Source: Bacteroidota bacterium (GTDB lineage Bacteria; Bacteroidota; Ignavibacteria; Ignavibacteriales; Ignavibacteriaceae). From it: a stretch of 50,254 nt of DNA. Both the position numbers and the translations under genes were made by a program. The stretch is taken from assembly GCA_022708025.1 (NCBI GenBank), contig JAKIZM010000021.1:1-50254 (forward strand), in the 5' to 3' direction. Position 1 is the stretch's first letter. The number at the start of each line of letters is the position of its first letter. Below the pieces are notes generated by a model, which saw only the letters and a list, made by a program, of their open reading frames with translations, was not told where the DNA came from and did not search any database. Below, in pieces: positions 26,859-34,876 of the stretch.

Positions 26859-28367
26859 ATGTATAGAATAAAACTTACCCCATTCACCCAAAAAACTCCT
26901 TATCAAAAATTATCAGTTATTCTTAAATTTTTAATTGATGATGAAAAACTTGCTAAAAGCTTAACAGATCTTGAAAAGATTTATAACATTAAGCTTTCTG
27001 AACTTCAAAAGAAAAATTTTCTTTCATCTGATATAAAGAGAATCAGAATTACTAAACCTTCTGGAAAACCAGACGCATTAATATTACAGAAAATAAAAAC
27101 TGATGATATAAATACAGATTATTTTAGAAACCACTTAGCAGCTTTTGTTGCTAATCTGCAATCAGAAGTAACAAGAAATTTATATATAACTATTCCATCT
27201 TTTTCAATCGTTAAAAAATATTTTGATAGTAAAGAATATTATTATCAAACATTTGCGGAAGGTGTTTTATTGGGGAACTATTCTTTCGATAAGTATAAAA
27301 AAGAACAGGAAAAAGATAAAACTCTTAATGTTTATTTGCATCCCGAAGATGAAAAGATACTTAGAACAGCATTAAAGAAAGCTCAGAATTTAATTTCATC
27401 GGTTGCTCTTACCCGTGATTTGCAAAATGAACCTGCAAATAACCTTACACCAAATTTATTTGCTAACAGGATTGTTTCTACGCTTCGCCCGCTCGGTATT
27501 AAAGTAACAGTATTCGATCAAAAGGAAATCAAAAAAAGAAAAATGGGCGGTTTAATAGCAATCGGGCAGGGAAGTGTTAACAAACCTCGATTTATTGTTC
27601 TTGAATATAAACCTCAAATTAAATTCAAAACTGAAAAGGTAAAAACAATAGCCTTGGTTGGAAAAGGAATTACTTTTGATACAGGCGGCATTTCTTTAAA
27701 ACCTTCAAAAAGTATGGGAGAAATGAAAGCAGATATGTCCGGTGCTGCTGTTGTTGTCGGAACATTAAGTGCTGCTGCAAAATCTAATCTTCCTGTTCAT
27801 TTATATGGTGTAATTCCTGCTGCAGAAAATATGTGTTCAGGTGAATCAATCAGACCCGGAGATGTTGTAAAAATTTCTAATGGCAAAAGTGTTGAGATAG
27901 AAGATACAGATGCAGAAGGAAGAGTCGTATTAGCTGATGCGCTGCATTATGCTTCTCAATTAAAGCCTGATCAGATTATTGATCTTGCTACACTAACCGG
28001 GGCTTGCATAGTAGCACTCGGAGATTTTGTTGCGGGAATGTTTACGAAAAATGAAGAAATGGCTGAACAGCTTTATAAAAGCGGAATGAAAACTTATGAT
28101 AGAGTCTGGCGCTTACCTTTGTGGGATGATTTTAATGAATTAATTAAAAGTGATGTAGCTGATGTGGCTAATCTTGGTAAAACCAGATGGGCAGGAGCAA
28201 TCACAGCTGCTAAATTCTTAGAACATTTTGTTGATAAAAATATTCCCTGGACACATCTTGATATCGCCGGTCCTGCTATGGCTAACTCATCGAAAAACTA
28301 TACTAAAAAATATATGACAGGCTTCGGGGTAAGATTATTATTTGATTATTTATCAAATAGAATTTGA
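26859..28367 (+). CDS. pepA: Leucyl (cytosol) aminopeptidase, M17 family
   Basis: A 502-residue dizinc aminopeptidase. The C-terminal catalytic domain has VGKGITFDTGGISLKPS with the metal-binding Lys/Asp, KADMSGAAVVVGTL and the signature EDTDAEGRVVLADAL (normally NTDAEGR; here Asp replaces Asn). The less conserved N-terminal domain spans about residues 1-165. It removes N-terminal residues from peptides in the cytoplasm. It lies 14 bp after nrnA, so the two are probably cotranscribed. Confidence 0.93.
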   Translation: MYRIKLTPFTQKTPYQKLSVILKFLIDDEKLAKSLTDLEKIYNIKLSELQKKNFLSSDIKRIRITKPSGKPDALILQKIKTDDINTDYFRNHLAAFVANLQSEVTRNLYITIPSFSIVKKYFDSKEYYYQTFAEGVLLGNYSFDKYKKEQEKDKTLNVYLHPEDEKILRTALKKAQNLISSVALTRDLQNEPANNLTPNLFANRIVSTLRPLGIKVTVFDQKEIKKRKMGGLIAIGQGSVNKPRFIVLEYKPQIKFKTEKVKTIALVGKGITFDTGGISLKPSKSMGEMKADMSGAAVVVGTLSAAAKSNLPVHLYGVIPAAENMCSGESIRPGDVVKISNGKSVEIEDTDAEGRVVLADALHYASQLKPDQIIDLATLTGACIVALGDFVAGMFTKNEEMAEQLYKSGMKTYDRVWRLPLWDDFNELIKSDVADVANLGKTRWAGAITAAKFLEHFVDKNIPWTHLDIAGPAMANSSKNYTKKYMTGFGVRLLFDYLSNRI

Positions 28368-28420
28368 AGTTGTTTTTATAAAACAGTTATAAGCACATTT
28401 TTGAGACAATGTAAAATCTT

Positions 28421-28656
28421 AGCGGACTTAGCGTGAACCTTTTCTCTAAACACATTTCACGCAAAGCACACTAAGAAATTGCAAACTCAAAGCTCGCAAA
28501 GAAAATCTGTGTAAATCCGTTTAATCTGCGTCATCCGTGTTCTATCAGGGTTTGTGCTTTCCGTTCTTTGTAATTATAAAAGATGATGTGGTTGAGATAG
28601 AATAAAAATCTTTGCGAACTTAGCGTAAAACTTATCTTCAAACTCATTTCACACTA
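28421..28656. repeat. Dispersed intergenic repeat, copy A
   Basis: This lies in a 496-bp gene-free stretch (28368-28863). It is made of short modules such as CGGACTTAGCGTGAACC, CATTTCACGCAAAG, GTGTAAATCCGTTTAATC, TATCAGGG and AAAGATGATGTGGTTGAGAT. The same modules recur in the same order and orientation in copy B at 30189-30416. No start codon or frame is apparent. The rest of the gap (28657-28863) is AT-rich with nothing recognisable. Confidence 0.8.
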
Positions 28657-28863
28657 ATATTTTGTAAAACAAACAAATTGATTTCGGTAAATAAAATGCG
28701 GATTTTCAAGTAAAAATTAACTGAGAATTGTAAAATTAGACTTGAAATCTCAAAATTCAGCTTTTTATTTTTTGCATAGAAGTTGAAATATGTTTAAGAT
28801 AGAAACAAATAGATTAGAGAAAAGGGAATTAAGTTTATAAAAACAGAATGTAATTTAGAAAAA

Positions 28864-30132
28864 ATGAAATACTTAATTAAAATATTTTTTGTTTATTTGT
28901 TCTTGGCATCAAATTCAAAACCGCAGAGTTTATGGCTTGTAGATTACGGATATGATCCTCAATTAAATTATTTAGTTGAAAATTTAAGTGTAGATAGTTT
29001 GAAGAGCATTGTATTAAATGACGATTGGGCACAATCAACTCTTTTATACGAGGCTGCTGTAACCCGCCTTTATTACTTCCACAAAGAAACAGAAAGTCAG
29101 TTTTTATTAAATAATCTGAACACAGAAATTGATTCAGCAACCACACCTTTGCCAGCAATAAGTTCGGAATGGTATAAATATTATACGGATGCGTATATCC
29201 TAGGACTTTTGGGATCACCAGTTGCTATTGAAAAGATGAGAGTGATTGCAGATGATGAAAATAACTTTTATAGATTGAGAGCAATGAGTCATCTTGCTGA
29301 GGCTGGGTACTATGAATATTATAATTATTTAAAAAATGAATATTACAGCGGCAACAAAGATCCATATATATTAAATTTACTTAGCTGGTATAGCCGAAAT
29401 GAAAATTATAGAGATGAGATAAAAACTATCTTAAAAAATGAAGTTTATAGCAAAAGTGATTATTTCGGGGTTATGTATAGTGCACATTATCTTGGATTTA
29501 TACCTGGGGCTGAAGTCGAAATTCTTGACGAATTTTTTAGAAACACTACTGGTAAAGCACGCTATGAGTATTTTTTTCAAATCGGGATTTACGATAAAGA
29601 TGGTCAGCCCGAGCGAAGTATGTTTGCCCTTCAAAATGAAGTGAACGATACCTTTAGAGTTGAATACCTGCCAACTCCATATAAAATTTTGAATTGGAGT
29701 TCAATTTCCAAAAGATATTTAGAGCCAAAATTTATTAATTTCATTAATAATCTTAGTATTGCTGATACTAACTCTGCGACTTATCAAGTAAGAAAATACT
29801 TTTTGCTGACATATACTCCCATTAAACCCGATTCAATGACTCCATCAAATGATTTATTAATCAATTTGTATAACTATGTTGACAGTGTTGTAACATACAA
29901 CTGGCTCGGTGATTTAACATTTTCAAACGAACTAAAAAGCATTTTAAACACAGCTAAAACAAATTTACAAAACGGAGATTCACTCGCTTGTAGGGTTAAC
30001 GTAAAAGAATTTCAGGATTTAGTGGATAATGTTTACAAAGACTCATTAAATACAGATCCACGTTTTGTAACAATAGAAGGCTGGAAATTTCTTTACTGGG
30101 ATGCACAATACATTTTAGACAGGCTGCATTAA
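28864..30132 (+). CDS. Hypothetical exported protein with HEAT-like repeats
   Basis: A 422-residue protein I do not recognise. A signal peptide (MKYLIKIFFVYLFLASNSKPQ) is followed by an all-helical, Tyr-rich region with HEAT-like pairs, such as YYTDAYILGLLGSPVAIEKMRVIADDENNFYRLRAMSHLAEAG read in two halves (about residues 105-150). The last about 55 residues (GDSLACRVNVKEF onward to ILDRL) resemble the small helical repeats found at the ends of secreted Ignavibacteria and Bacteroidota proteins. No catalytic motif or sorting domain is seen. It is flanked on both sides by copies of the dispersed repeat in direct orientation, so it may be a mobile or dispensable locus. Confidence 0.6.
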   Translation: MKYLIKIFFVYLFLASNSKPQSLWLVDYGYDPQLNYLVENLSVDSLKSIVLNDDWAQSTLLYEAAVTRLYYFHKETESQFLLNNLNTEIDSATTPLPAISSEWYKYYTDAYILGLLGSPVAIEKMRVIADDENNFYRLRAMSHLAEAGYYEYYNYLKNEYYSGNKDPYILNLLSWYSRNENYRDEIKTILKNEVYSKSDYFGVMYSAHYLGFIPGAEVEILDEFFRNTTGKARYEYFFQIGIYDKDGQPERSMFALQNEVNDTFRVEYLPTPYKILNWSSISKRYLEPKFINFINNLSIADTNSATYQVRKYFLLTYTPIKPDSMTPSNDLLINLYNYVDSVVTYNWLGDLTFSNELKSILNTAKTNLQNGDSLACRVNVKEFQDLVDNVYKDSLNTDPRFVTIEGWKFLYWDAQYILDRLH

Positions 30133-30188
30133 CTTTGAATAAATATTTTGAATAATAACTTATCCTTAGTTTACATCAGCACTAAATA

Positions 30189-30416
30189 CATTTCACGCAA
30201 AGATCACAAAGAAAAACATAAGCAAAGCTCGCAAAGAAAAGCTGTGTAAATCTGCTTAATCTGTGTCATCCGCTTTCTATCAGGGTTCGTGCTTTCCGTT
30301 ATTTGTAATTATAAAAGATGATGTGGTTGAGATAGGATAAAAATCTTAGCGCTCTTAGCGTAAAACCTTTGCGGACTTCGCGTGAACCTTCTTTTTAACT
30401 CATTTCACACAAAGAT
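30189..30416. repeat. Dispersed intergenic repeat, copy B
   Basis: This fills most of the 342-bp gap (30133-30474). Its core, from CATTTCACGCAAAG through the AAAGATGATGTGGTTGAGAT module to ACTCATTTCACAC, runs parallel to copy A with scattered substitutions. It carries an extra CTTTGCGGACTTCGCGTGAACC module that copy A has at its other end, so the element is modular. No coding potential is visible. Confidence 0.8.
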
Positions 30417-30474
30417 CTTGAAGAAATTAAAATATATCAAAACAATAAAACTATATAGCAATACAACAATAAGT

Positions 30475-31167
30475 TTACAATCTGTTTGAAGTTTGTTTAA
30501 TCATTCCATCCTTAATTTCAAAGATTACATCTGCTAGTTTCATCAAGTCAGGATTGTGTGTAACGATTACAAATGTTTTTTGATACTTATCTCTAAGCTC
30601 AAATAAAAGTTTATGAATTGATTCACTGTTAGCAGAATCGAGATTTCCTGTTGGTTCATCTGCAAAAATAATTTTTGGATTATTTGCCAAAGCTCTTGCA
30701 ACTGCAACTCTTTGCTGCTCACCTCCTGAAAGCTCAGCAGGTTTATGATTTTCTCTTTGAGCAAGTCCGACTACATCTAAAAGTTTTTGAGCTTCTTTAA
30801 AAGCTGTTTTTAAACTCTTTCCATTAATCATCATCGGAATTGCTACATTTTCCAGCGCAGTAAATTCAGGTAATAGATGATGAAACTGGAAAACGAAGCC
30901 CATATTCTCATTTCTGAACTTAGCAAGTTTATCGTTACTATATTCAAAAATATTATTATTCTCAAACAAGACTTTGCCGCTGTCAGGTCTGTCAAGTCCG
31001 CCAAGTAAATGTAAAAGTGTTGATTTACCGGCACCGGAAGCACCAACTATTACAGATATTTTCTGCTCTTCTATATCAACAGAAATATTTTTAAGAACAC
31101 TAAGCTTGTTCTCTTTATTTAATTGATAAGACTTATTAAGATTTTGTGCGCTTAAAATTATGCTCAT
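30475..31167 (-). CDS. lolD: LolD-like ABC transporter ATP-binding protein
   Basis: A 230-residue ABC ATPase with Walker A GASGAGKST, signature LSGGEQQRVAVARAL, Walker B IIFADEPTGNLDS and the H-loop VTHNPDL. It follows two LolC/E-type permeases by 4 bp, so it very likely powers lipoprotein release from the inner membrane toward the outer membrane. MacB-type export is the main alternative for this ATPase group, but the permease layout favours Lol. Last gene of the operon. Confidence 0.88.
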   Translation of the reverse strand: MSIILSAQNLNKSYQLNKENKLSVLKNISVDIEEQKISVIVGASGAGKSTLLHLLGGLDRPDSGKVLFENNNIFEYSNDKLAKFRNENMGFVFQFHHLLPEFTALENVAIPMMINGKSLKTAFKEAQKLLDVVGLAQRENHKPAELSGGEQQRVAVARALANNPKIIFADEPTGNLDSANSESIHKLLFELRDKYQKTFVIVTHNPDLMKLADVIFEIKDGMIKQTSNRL

Positions 31168-31171
31168 TTAT

Positions 31172-32407
31172 TTATTCCCATTTAATGGATTGTAATGCAT
31201 CAACCTTTGCAGCGCGCTTGGCAGGAATATAAGCTGCGATCAATGCAAGTAAAATTGAAATACCTGTTATAAAGAAAAAATCCGATATTCTTAGTTCCAT
31301 CGGTAAGGAGTTAATTTTGTATTGTGTCGGGTCCAACGGATAAATATTGTATTGCAATTGTAAAAAACAAATAAAATAGCCTAGTATCACTCCTAAAAAT
31401 GTTCCAGTTAATCCAATCATCAAACCTTCATACATAAAAATTTTTAAAATTGATTTTTCTTTTGATCCCATTGATCTTAAAATTCCGATATCTCTTTTCT
31501 TTTCAATAACAGACATTGAAAGTGAACCGAGTATATTAAATGATGCTACCGCAATAATTAAAGAAAGCAAAATATATGCGACCCATCTTTCAATTTGCAT
31601 CATCGAATAGAGCTCTTTATGAAAATCATACCAGGTATTAATTGAGTAATTCTCAATACCTAGTAATGCTTCAAGTTGATTTTTTACTTTAAATGAATTA
31701 TCAAAATTATTCAACTTAACATCATAACCTTGAAAAGAATCATCATATCCCAATAAATACTGAGCATCTTCAAGAGGAACAAACATTAAGCTTGCGTCAT
31801 AATCATTATTTTGTGAACTGAAGATTCCGCTTACAACAAATTTTTGCATATTCGGCATTCCAAATTGTGTAATCGCTTTCTCAATACCTTCGGCTGAAAT
31901 TATTGTAATTGTATCTCCAACAAGTGTTTGCAGTTTATCAGCCAGTCTCAAACCAATCATTGCACCTGATAAATTTTCTGATTCAGAAAAATTGTCGTTA
32001 CCATAAAGGATACTTTTCTTGATATTATATAATTTATTTATTGCAGATGTATCAATGCCTTTAAGTGTAATTACTTGTGTTATTCCACTTGAATAAGCAA
32101 GAACTTTACCGCTTACAAACGGAGCATAAGATTTTATATCGTCAATTTGTTTAAACGCAGAAAGTATTTCATCGTTAGTGTTTATTACTTTTTCCGTTTG
32201 ATATTCTACTCTTAAATCAGGATCGAAATTCATTAAAAATTTAGTTACTAAACTTCCAAATCCGTTAAACACCGAAAGAACAACAATTAAAGCTGCAACT
32301 CCGATTGTAATTCCGGTAATTGAAATTAAAGAAATAATTGTAATGAAATTAAGCTTATGCTTCGAAAACAAATATCTTCTTGCTATAAATCGTTCGTAGT
32401 TCATCAA
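31172..32407 (-). CDS. LolC/LolE-family ABC transporter permease
   Basis: A 411-residue FtsX/MacB-like permease. One N-terminal helix (about 20-45, GVAALIVVLSVFNGFGSL) is followed by a large periplasmic domain (about 50-270) and three C-terminal helices (VAYILLSLIIAVASFNILGS, MIGLTGTFLGVILGYFIC, FFITGISILLALIAAYIP). The arrangement is that of LolC and LolE. It overlaps the upstream permease by 4 bp. Which of the two corresponds to LolC or LolE cannot be told by eye. Confidence 0.88.
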   Translation of the reverse strand: MMNYERFIARRYLFSKHKLNFITIISLISITGITIGVAALIVVLSVFNGFGSLVTKFLMNFDPDLRVEYQTEKVINTNDEILSAFKQIDDIKSYAPFVSGKVLAYSSGITQVITLKGIDTSAINKLYNIKKSILYGNDNFSESENLSGAMIGLRLADKLQTLVGDTITIISAEGIEKAITQFGMPNMQKFVVSGIFSSQNNDYDASLMFVPLEDAQYLLGYDDSFQGYDVKLNNFDNSFKVKNQLEALLGIENYSINTWYDFHKELYSMMQIERWVAYILLSLIIAVASFNILGSLSMSVIEKKRDIGILRSMGSKEKSILKIFMYEGLMIGLTGTFLGVILGYFICFLQLQYNIYPLDPTQYKINSLPMELRISDFFFITGISILLALIAAYIPAKRAAKVDALQSIKWE

Positions 32408-33618
32408 TCAAACCTTAATGCAGTAACAGGATTAGTTTTAGATGCGAAATAACTTGGCAGCATAGCTGAGACCAAAGATAAGATAAAAGTAATTGCAGAA
32501 ATCAGAACAAAAAATTTTATATCCATTTCAATCGGAACTCTAGTAACAAAATACACACTGGAAGGAACTTTAATAATATTAAACTTTAGTTGGATGCTCA
32601 TTAAAAGCCAGGCTAAGATATTCCCTGAAATAATTCCAATTAAGCTTAAATAAATTCCCTGATAAACAAAAATTCTAATAATTTCTCTGCTTTTAGCGCC
32701 AAGTGATTTTAATATTCCAACTGCTTTTGTTTTTTCCAAAACCAGCATCAACAATGTGCTGATGATATTGAAAACAGCAACAATTATTATTAATCCCAGA
32801 ACAATTGGGATTGGTTTTTTTTGCAAATCAATCCAGGTAAAAATATTTCGATGTATTTCAAATATTGTTCTTGCATAGTAAGGATATTTTAATTCTTTTC
32901 TTATAAGAGTTGATAAGCTGTCAATCTTTTCAACTGATTTAAGTTTTATATCCAAACCATTTATTTCATCAGGCATAGAGAAAAGAGATTGAGCTGCTTT
33001 TAAACTTGTAAAGCCTATCAGATTATCATAATCAGCCATGCCGCTTTCATAAATTCCGGAAATAGTAAAAATCTTTATATTTGGAATCTCAGTCGGAGAG
33101 GGGAGTTTATCATTTTTCAAGGCGAAGAGCTTTACTTTATCTCCCGGTTTAACAAGGAGTTTTGTTGCCAAGGTTTTTCCAAGTAAAATTGAAGTATCAC
33201 TATTTTCCAAATACTCACCTGAAATAATATTAGATTTAATTCCATTGATGTGCTTAGCTTCAATTAATCCTTGCAGATTAATTCCTTCCTTACGATGTTT
33301 TGATGAAATAATTGCAAGCTTAGACACGAAAGGAGAGATGTAATCCAGTTGACCATCAATTCTTTTTGAAATATTTATAATATTATTTTTATATTTTGGC
33401 AAATCTTCTTTGTAGGAAAGAATTCTGATATGTGTATCAAAATCTGTGATTTTTTCAGTCAAAGTCTTTTCAAATCCATTTAAAACACTAAGAGCAATTA
33501 TTAGTGTTGCAACACCCAGACTGATCCCAACAATTGCAATAACTGATATAAGATTTAATAATCTGGAATCTTTATTCGAAAAAATATATCTAAGTGATAC
33601 AAATAACGGAAATTTCAT
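32404..33618 (-). CDS. LolC/LolE-family ABC transporter permease
   Basis: A 404-residue permease with the same layout as its neighbour: N-terminal helix (LGVATLIIALSVLNGFEKTL), periplasmic domain and three C-terminal helices. The first C-terminal helices carry KPIPIVLGLIIIVAVFNIIS and the coupling segment EKTKAVGILKSLGAKS. The two permeases look like paralogues with diverged periplasmic domains, as expected of a LolCE heterodimer. First gene of the lolCE-lolD operon. No exact promoter element is seen upstream. Confidence 0.88.
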   Translation of the reverse strand: MKFPLFVSLRYIFSNKDSRLLNLISVIAIVGISLGVATLIIALSVLNGFEKTLTEKITDFDTHIRILSYKEDLPKYKNNIINISKRIDGQLDYISPFVSKLAIISSKHRKEGINLQGLIEAKHINGIKSNIISGEYLENSDTSILLGKTLATKLLVKPGDKVKLFALKNDKLPSPTEIPNIKIFTISGIYESGMADYDNLIGFTSLKAAQSLFSMPDEINGLDIKLKSVEKIDSLSTLIRKELKYPYYARTIFEIHRNIFTWIDLQKKPIPIVLGLIIIVAVFNIISTLLMLVLEKTKAVGILKSLGAKSREIIRIFVYQGIYLSLIGIISGNILAWLLMSIQLKFNIIKVPSSVYFVTRVPIEMDIKFFVLISAITFILSLVSAMLPSYFASKTNPVTALRFD

Positions 33619-33758
33619 AAAAAAAAGTAGATTTCAATTGTTTGTAATTTAAGTAATATTCGATTCCTAAAAAATTGTTTTTAAAGTGTCATTGGTATAT
33701 ATTTTCAATCTATTTTTTAAGAATTATTTATTTAGGGTTAAAAATCAAATAATCCAAA

Positions 33759-33820
33759 GGAGTTGAGTTTAATCCAGCTATCGCGTTCCGATTTGATCGG
33801 GAAGGTCGCGGGTTTACGAA
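33759..33820 (+). pseudogene. tRNA-Pro-like remnant
   Basis: About 110 bp before the intact tRNA-Pro, the segments ATCCAGCTATCGCG and AGGTCGCGGGTT match the D-arm and the variable/T-arm of that tRNA (GTCCGGCTATCGCG, AGGTCGCAGGTT) at the same spacing. Between them TTCCG-ATTTGAT-CGGGA can still form an anticodon arm, with TTG at the anticodon position. The acceptor stem is not complementary and the sequence leaves tRNA similarity within the T-loop, so it cannot be a functional tRNA. It is likely a decayed duplicate. Confidence 0.65.
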
Positions 33821-33867
33821 AATAACTTTAAGATATCATTGGGGTTTAGAAAAAATTGAAATTACTT

Positions 33868-33942
33868 CGGGGCGTAGCGTAGTCCGGCTATCGCGCTTGC
33901 TTTGGGAGCAAGAGGTCGCAGGTTCGAATCCTGCCGCCCCGA
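33868..33942 (+). tRNA. tRNA-Pro (TGG)
   Basis: A 75-nt cloverleaf. CGGGGCG pairs with CGCCCCG, the anticodon arm CTTGC-TTTGGGA-GCAAG gives TGG, and the T-arm is GCAGG-TTCGAAT-CCTGC. Discriminator A; CCA is not encoded. First functional tRNA of a cluster on the plus strand. Confidence 0.95.
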
Positions 33943-33972
33943 CTTTGGGATATTAAAATTAGATTCTGAGTT

Positions 33973-34046
<74 letters not shown>

Positions 34047-34192
34047 CTAAAATGTTTTATCTTAAAATTGTTCTTAGTTTTATTGATAGATTAGATCATT
34101 AGTTAAAAAACTAGTATAGAGCATTAACCTCCTAAGCTGAGGGTTAGTGGTTCTTCCGTAGGAATCCCGATGGGAGAGTCCACTCGGGCGTA
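34047..34192 (+). repeat. tRNA-Arg-derived tandem repeat, unit 1 of 4
   Basis: A 146-bp unit: about 53 bp of AT-rich spacer, a short hairpin (TTAGTT/AACTAG) in place of the tRNA 5' acceptor and D-arm, then tRNA-Arg sequence from GAGC to the 3' acceptor CGGGCGTA. The T-loop is interrupted after TTC by TTCCGTAGGAA plus TCCCGATGGGA. The anticodon-loop equivalent is CTCCTAA, which would read CCT, also an Arg anticodon. No cloverleaf is possible because the 5' acceptor strand GCGCCCG is missing. Confidence 0.9.
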
Positions 34193-34338
34193 CTAAAATG
34201 TTTTATCTTAAAATTGTTCTTAGTTTTATTGATAGATTAGATCACTGGTTAAAAAGCTAGTATAGAGTATTAACCTTCTAAGCTGAGGGTTAGTGGTTCT
34301 TCCGAAGGAATCCCAATGGGAGAGTCCACTCGGGCGTA
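34193..34338 (+). repeat. tRNA-Arg-derived tandem repeat, unit 2 of 4
   Basis: 146 bp, in register with unit 1 and with the same spacer start (CTAAAATG). The anticodon-loop equivalent is CTTCTAA as in the real tRNA-Arg. The T-loop insertion reads TTCCGAAGGAA plus TCCCAATGGGA. The D-region hairpin is CTGGTT/AGCTAG, which keeps pairing through G-U. Confidence 0.9.
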
Positions 34339-34484
34339 CGAAGATGTTTTATCTTAAAATTGTTCTTAGTTTTATTGATAGATTAGATCACTAGTTATAA
34401 AGCTAGTATTGAGCATCAGCCTTCTAAGCTGAGGGTTAGTAGTTCTTCCGTAGGAATCCCAATGGGAGAGTCCACTCGGGCGTA
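34339..34484 (+). repeat. tRNA-Arg-derived tandem repeat, unit 3 of 4
   Basis: 146 bp, spacer start CGAAGATG. This is the unit closest to the real tRNA in the anticodon arm (TCAGC-CTTCTAA-GCTGA intact). The insertion reads TTCCGTAGGAA plus TCCCAATGGGA. The D-region hairpin is CTAGTT-ATAA-AGCTAG (34391-34406). One T-stem position is mismatched (AGTAG against CCACT). Confidence 0.9.
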
Positions 34485-34630
34485 CGAAGATGTTTTATCT
34501 TAAAATTGTTCTTAGTTTTATTGATAGATTAGATCACTAGTTATAAAGCTAGTATAGAGCATTAACCCTCTAAGCTGAGGGTTGGTGGTTCTTCCGAAGG
34601 AATCCCAATGGGAGAGTCCACTCGGGCGTA
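34485..34630 (+). repeat. tRNA-Arg-derived tandem repeat, unit 4 of 4
   Basis: 146 bp, spacer start CGAAGATG. The insertion reads TTCCGAAGGAA plus TCCCAATGGGA. Here AACCCTC and GAGGGTT can form a perfect 7-bp stem around TAAGCT, an alternative to the tRNA anticodon arm. The similarity stops at the end of the acceptor strand; the 23 bp to tRNA-His are unrelated. Confidence 0.9.
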
Positions 34631-34653
34631 CGATTTAAGATTATTTATTAAAT

Positions 34654-34728
34654 GGTGAGCGTAGCTCAGTTGGTTAGAGCACCAGGTTGTGGCCCTGGGG
34701 GTCGTGGGTTCAAATCCCATCGCTCACC
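34654..34728 (+). tRNA. tRNA-His (GTG)
   Basis: A 75-nt cloverleaf including the extra 5' G(-1) opposite C73, the histidine identity pair. GTGAGCG pairs with CGCTCAC, the anticodon arm CCAGG-TTGTGGC-CCTGG gives GTG, and the T-loop is TTCAAAT. The 3' CCA is not encoded. Confidence 0.95.
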
Positions 34729-34768
34729 CAAAACAAAAATCTAATTAAAAAAAAGTTTGTGTGTCTTT

Positions 34769-34840
34769 GGCCCCATCGTCTAGTGGTTAGGACATCGCCC
34801 TTTCACGGCGGTAACAGGAGTTCAAATCTCCTTGGGGTCA
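34769..34840 (+). tRNA. tRNA-Glu (TTC)
   Basis: A 72-nt cloverleaf. GGCCCCA pairs with TGGGGTC (one G-U), the anticodon loop CTTTCAC gives TTC, and the T-arm is AGGAG-TTCAAAT-CTCCT. It is the last tRNA of the cluster and a terminator starts 4 bp after it. Confidence 0.95.
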
Positions 34841-34844
34841 CTTT

Positions 34845-34876
34845 AGCCTCAGTATTTTTGCTGAGGCTTTTTTATT
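34845..34876 (+). terminator. Rho-independent terminator of the tRNA cluster
   Basis: An 8-bp stem AGCCTCAG (34845-34852) / CTGAGGCT (34861-34868) is followed by TTTTTATTTTT. It ends the tRNA transcript before crcB. Confidence 0.85.

Noticed and set aside
28421..30416. Composite transposon carrying the hypothetical gene
   Set aside because: The flanking repeats contain no transposase frame or terminal inverted repeats; only an intergenic repeat family is supported.
34047..34630. CRISPR array interpretation of the tandem repeats
   Set aside because: The whole 146-bp unit is repeated, with no unique spacers between short repeats, and no cas genes are near.
34047..34630. Four extra functional tRNA-Arg genes
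   Set aside because: All units lack the 5' acceptor strand GCGCCCG and a normal D-arm, and the T-loop is interrupted.
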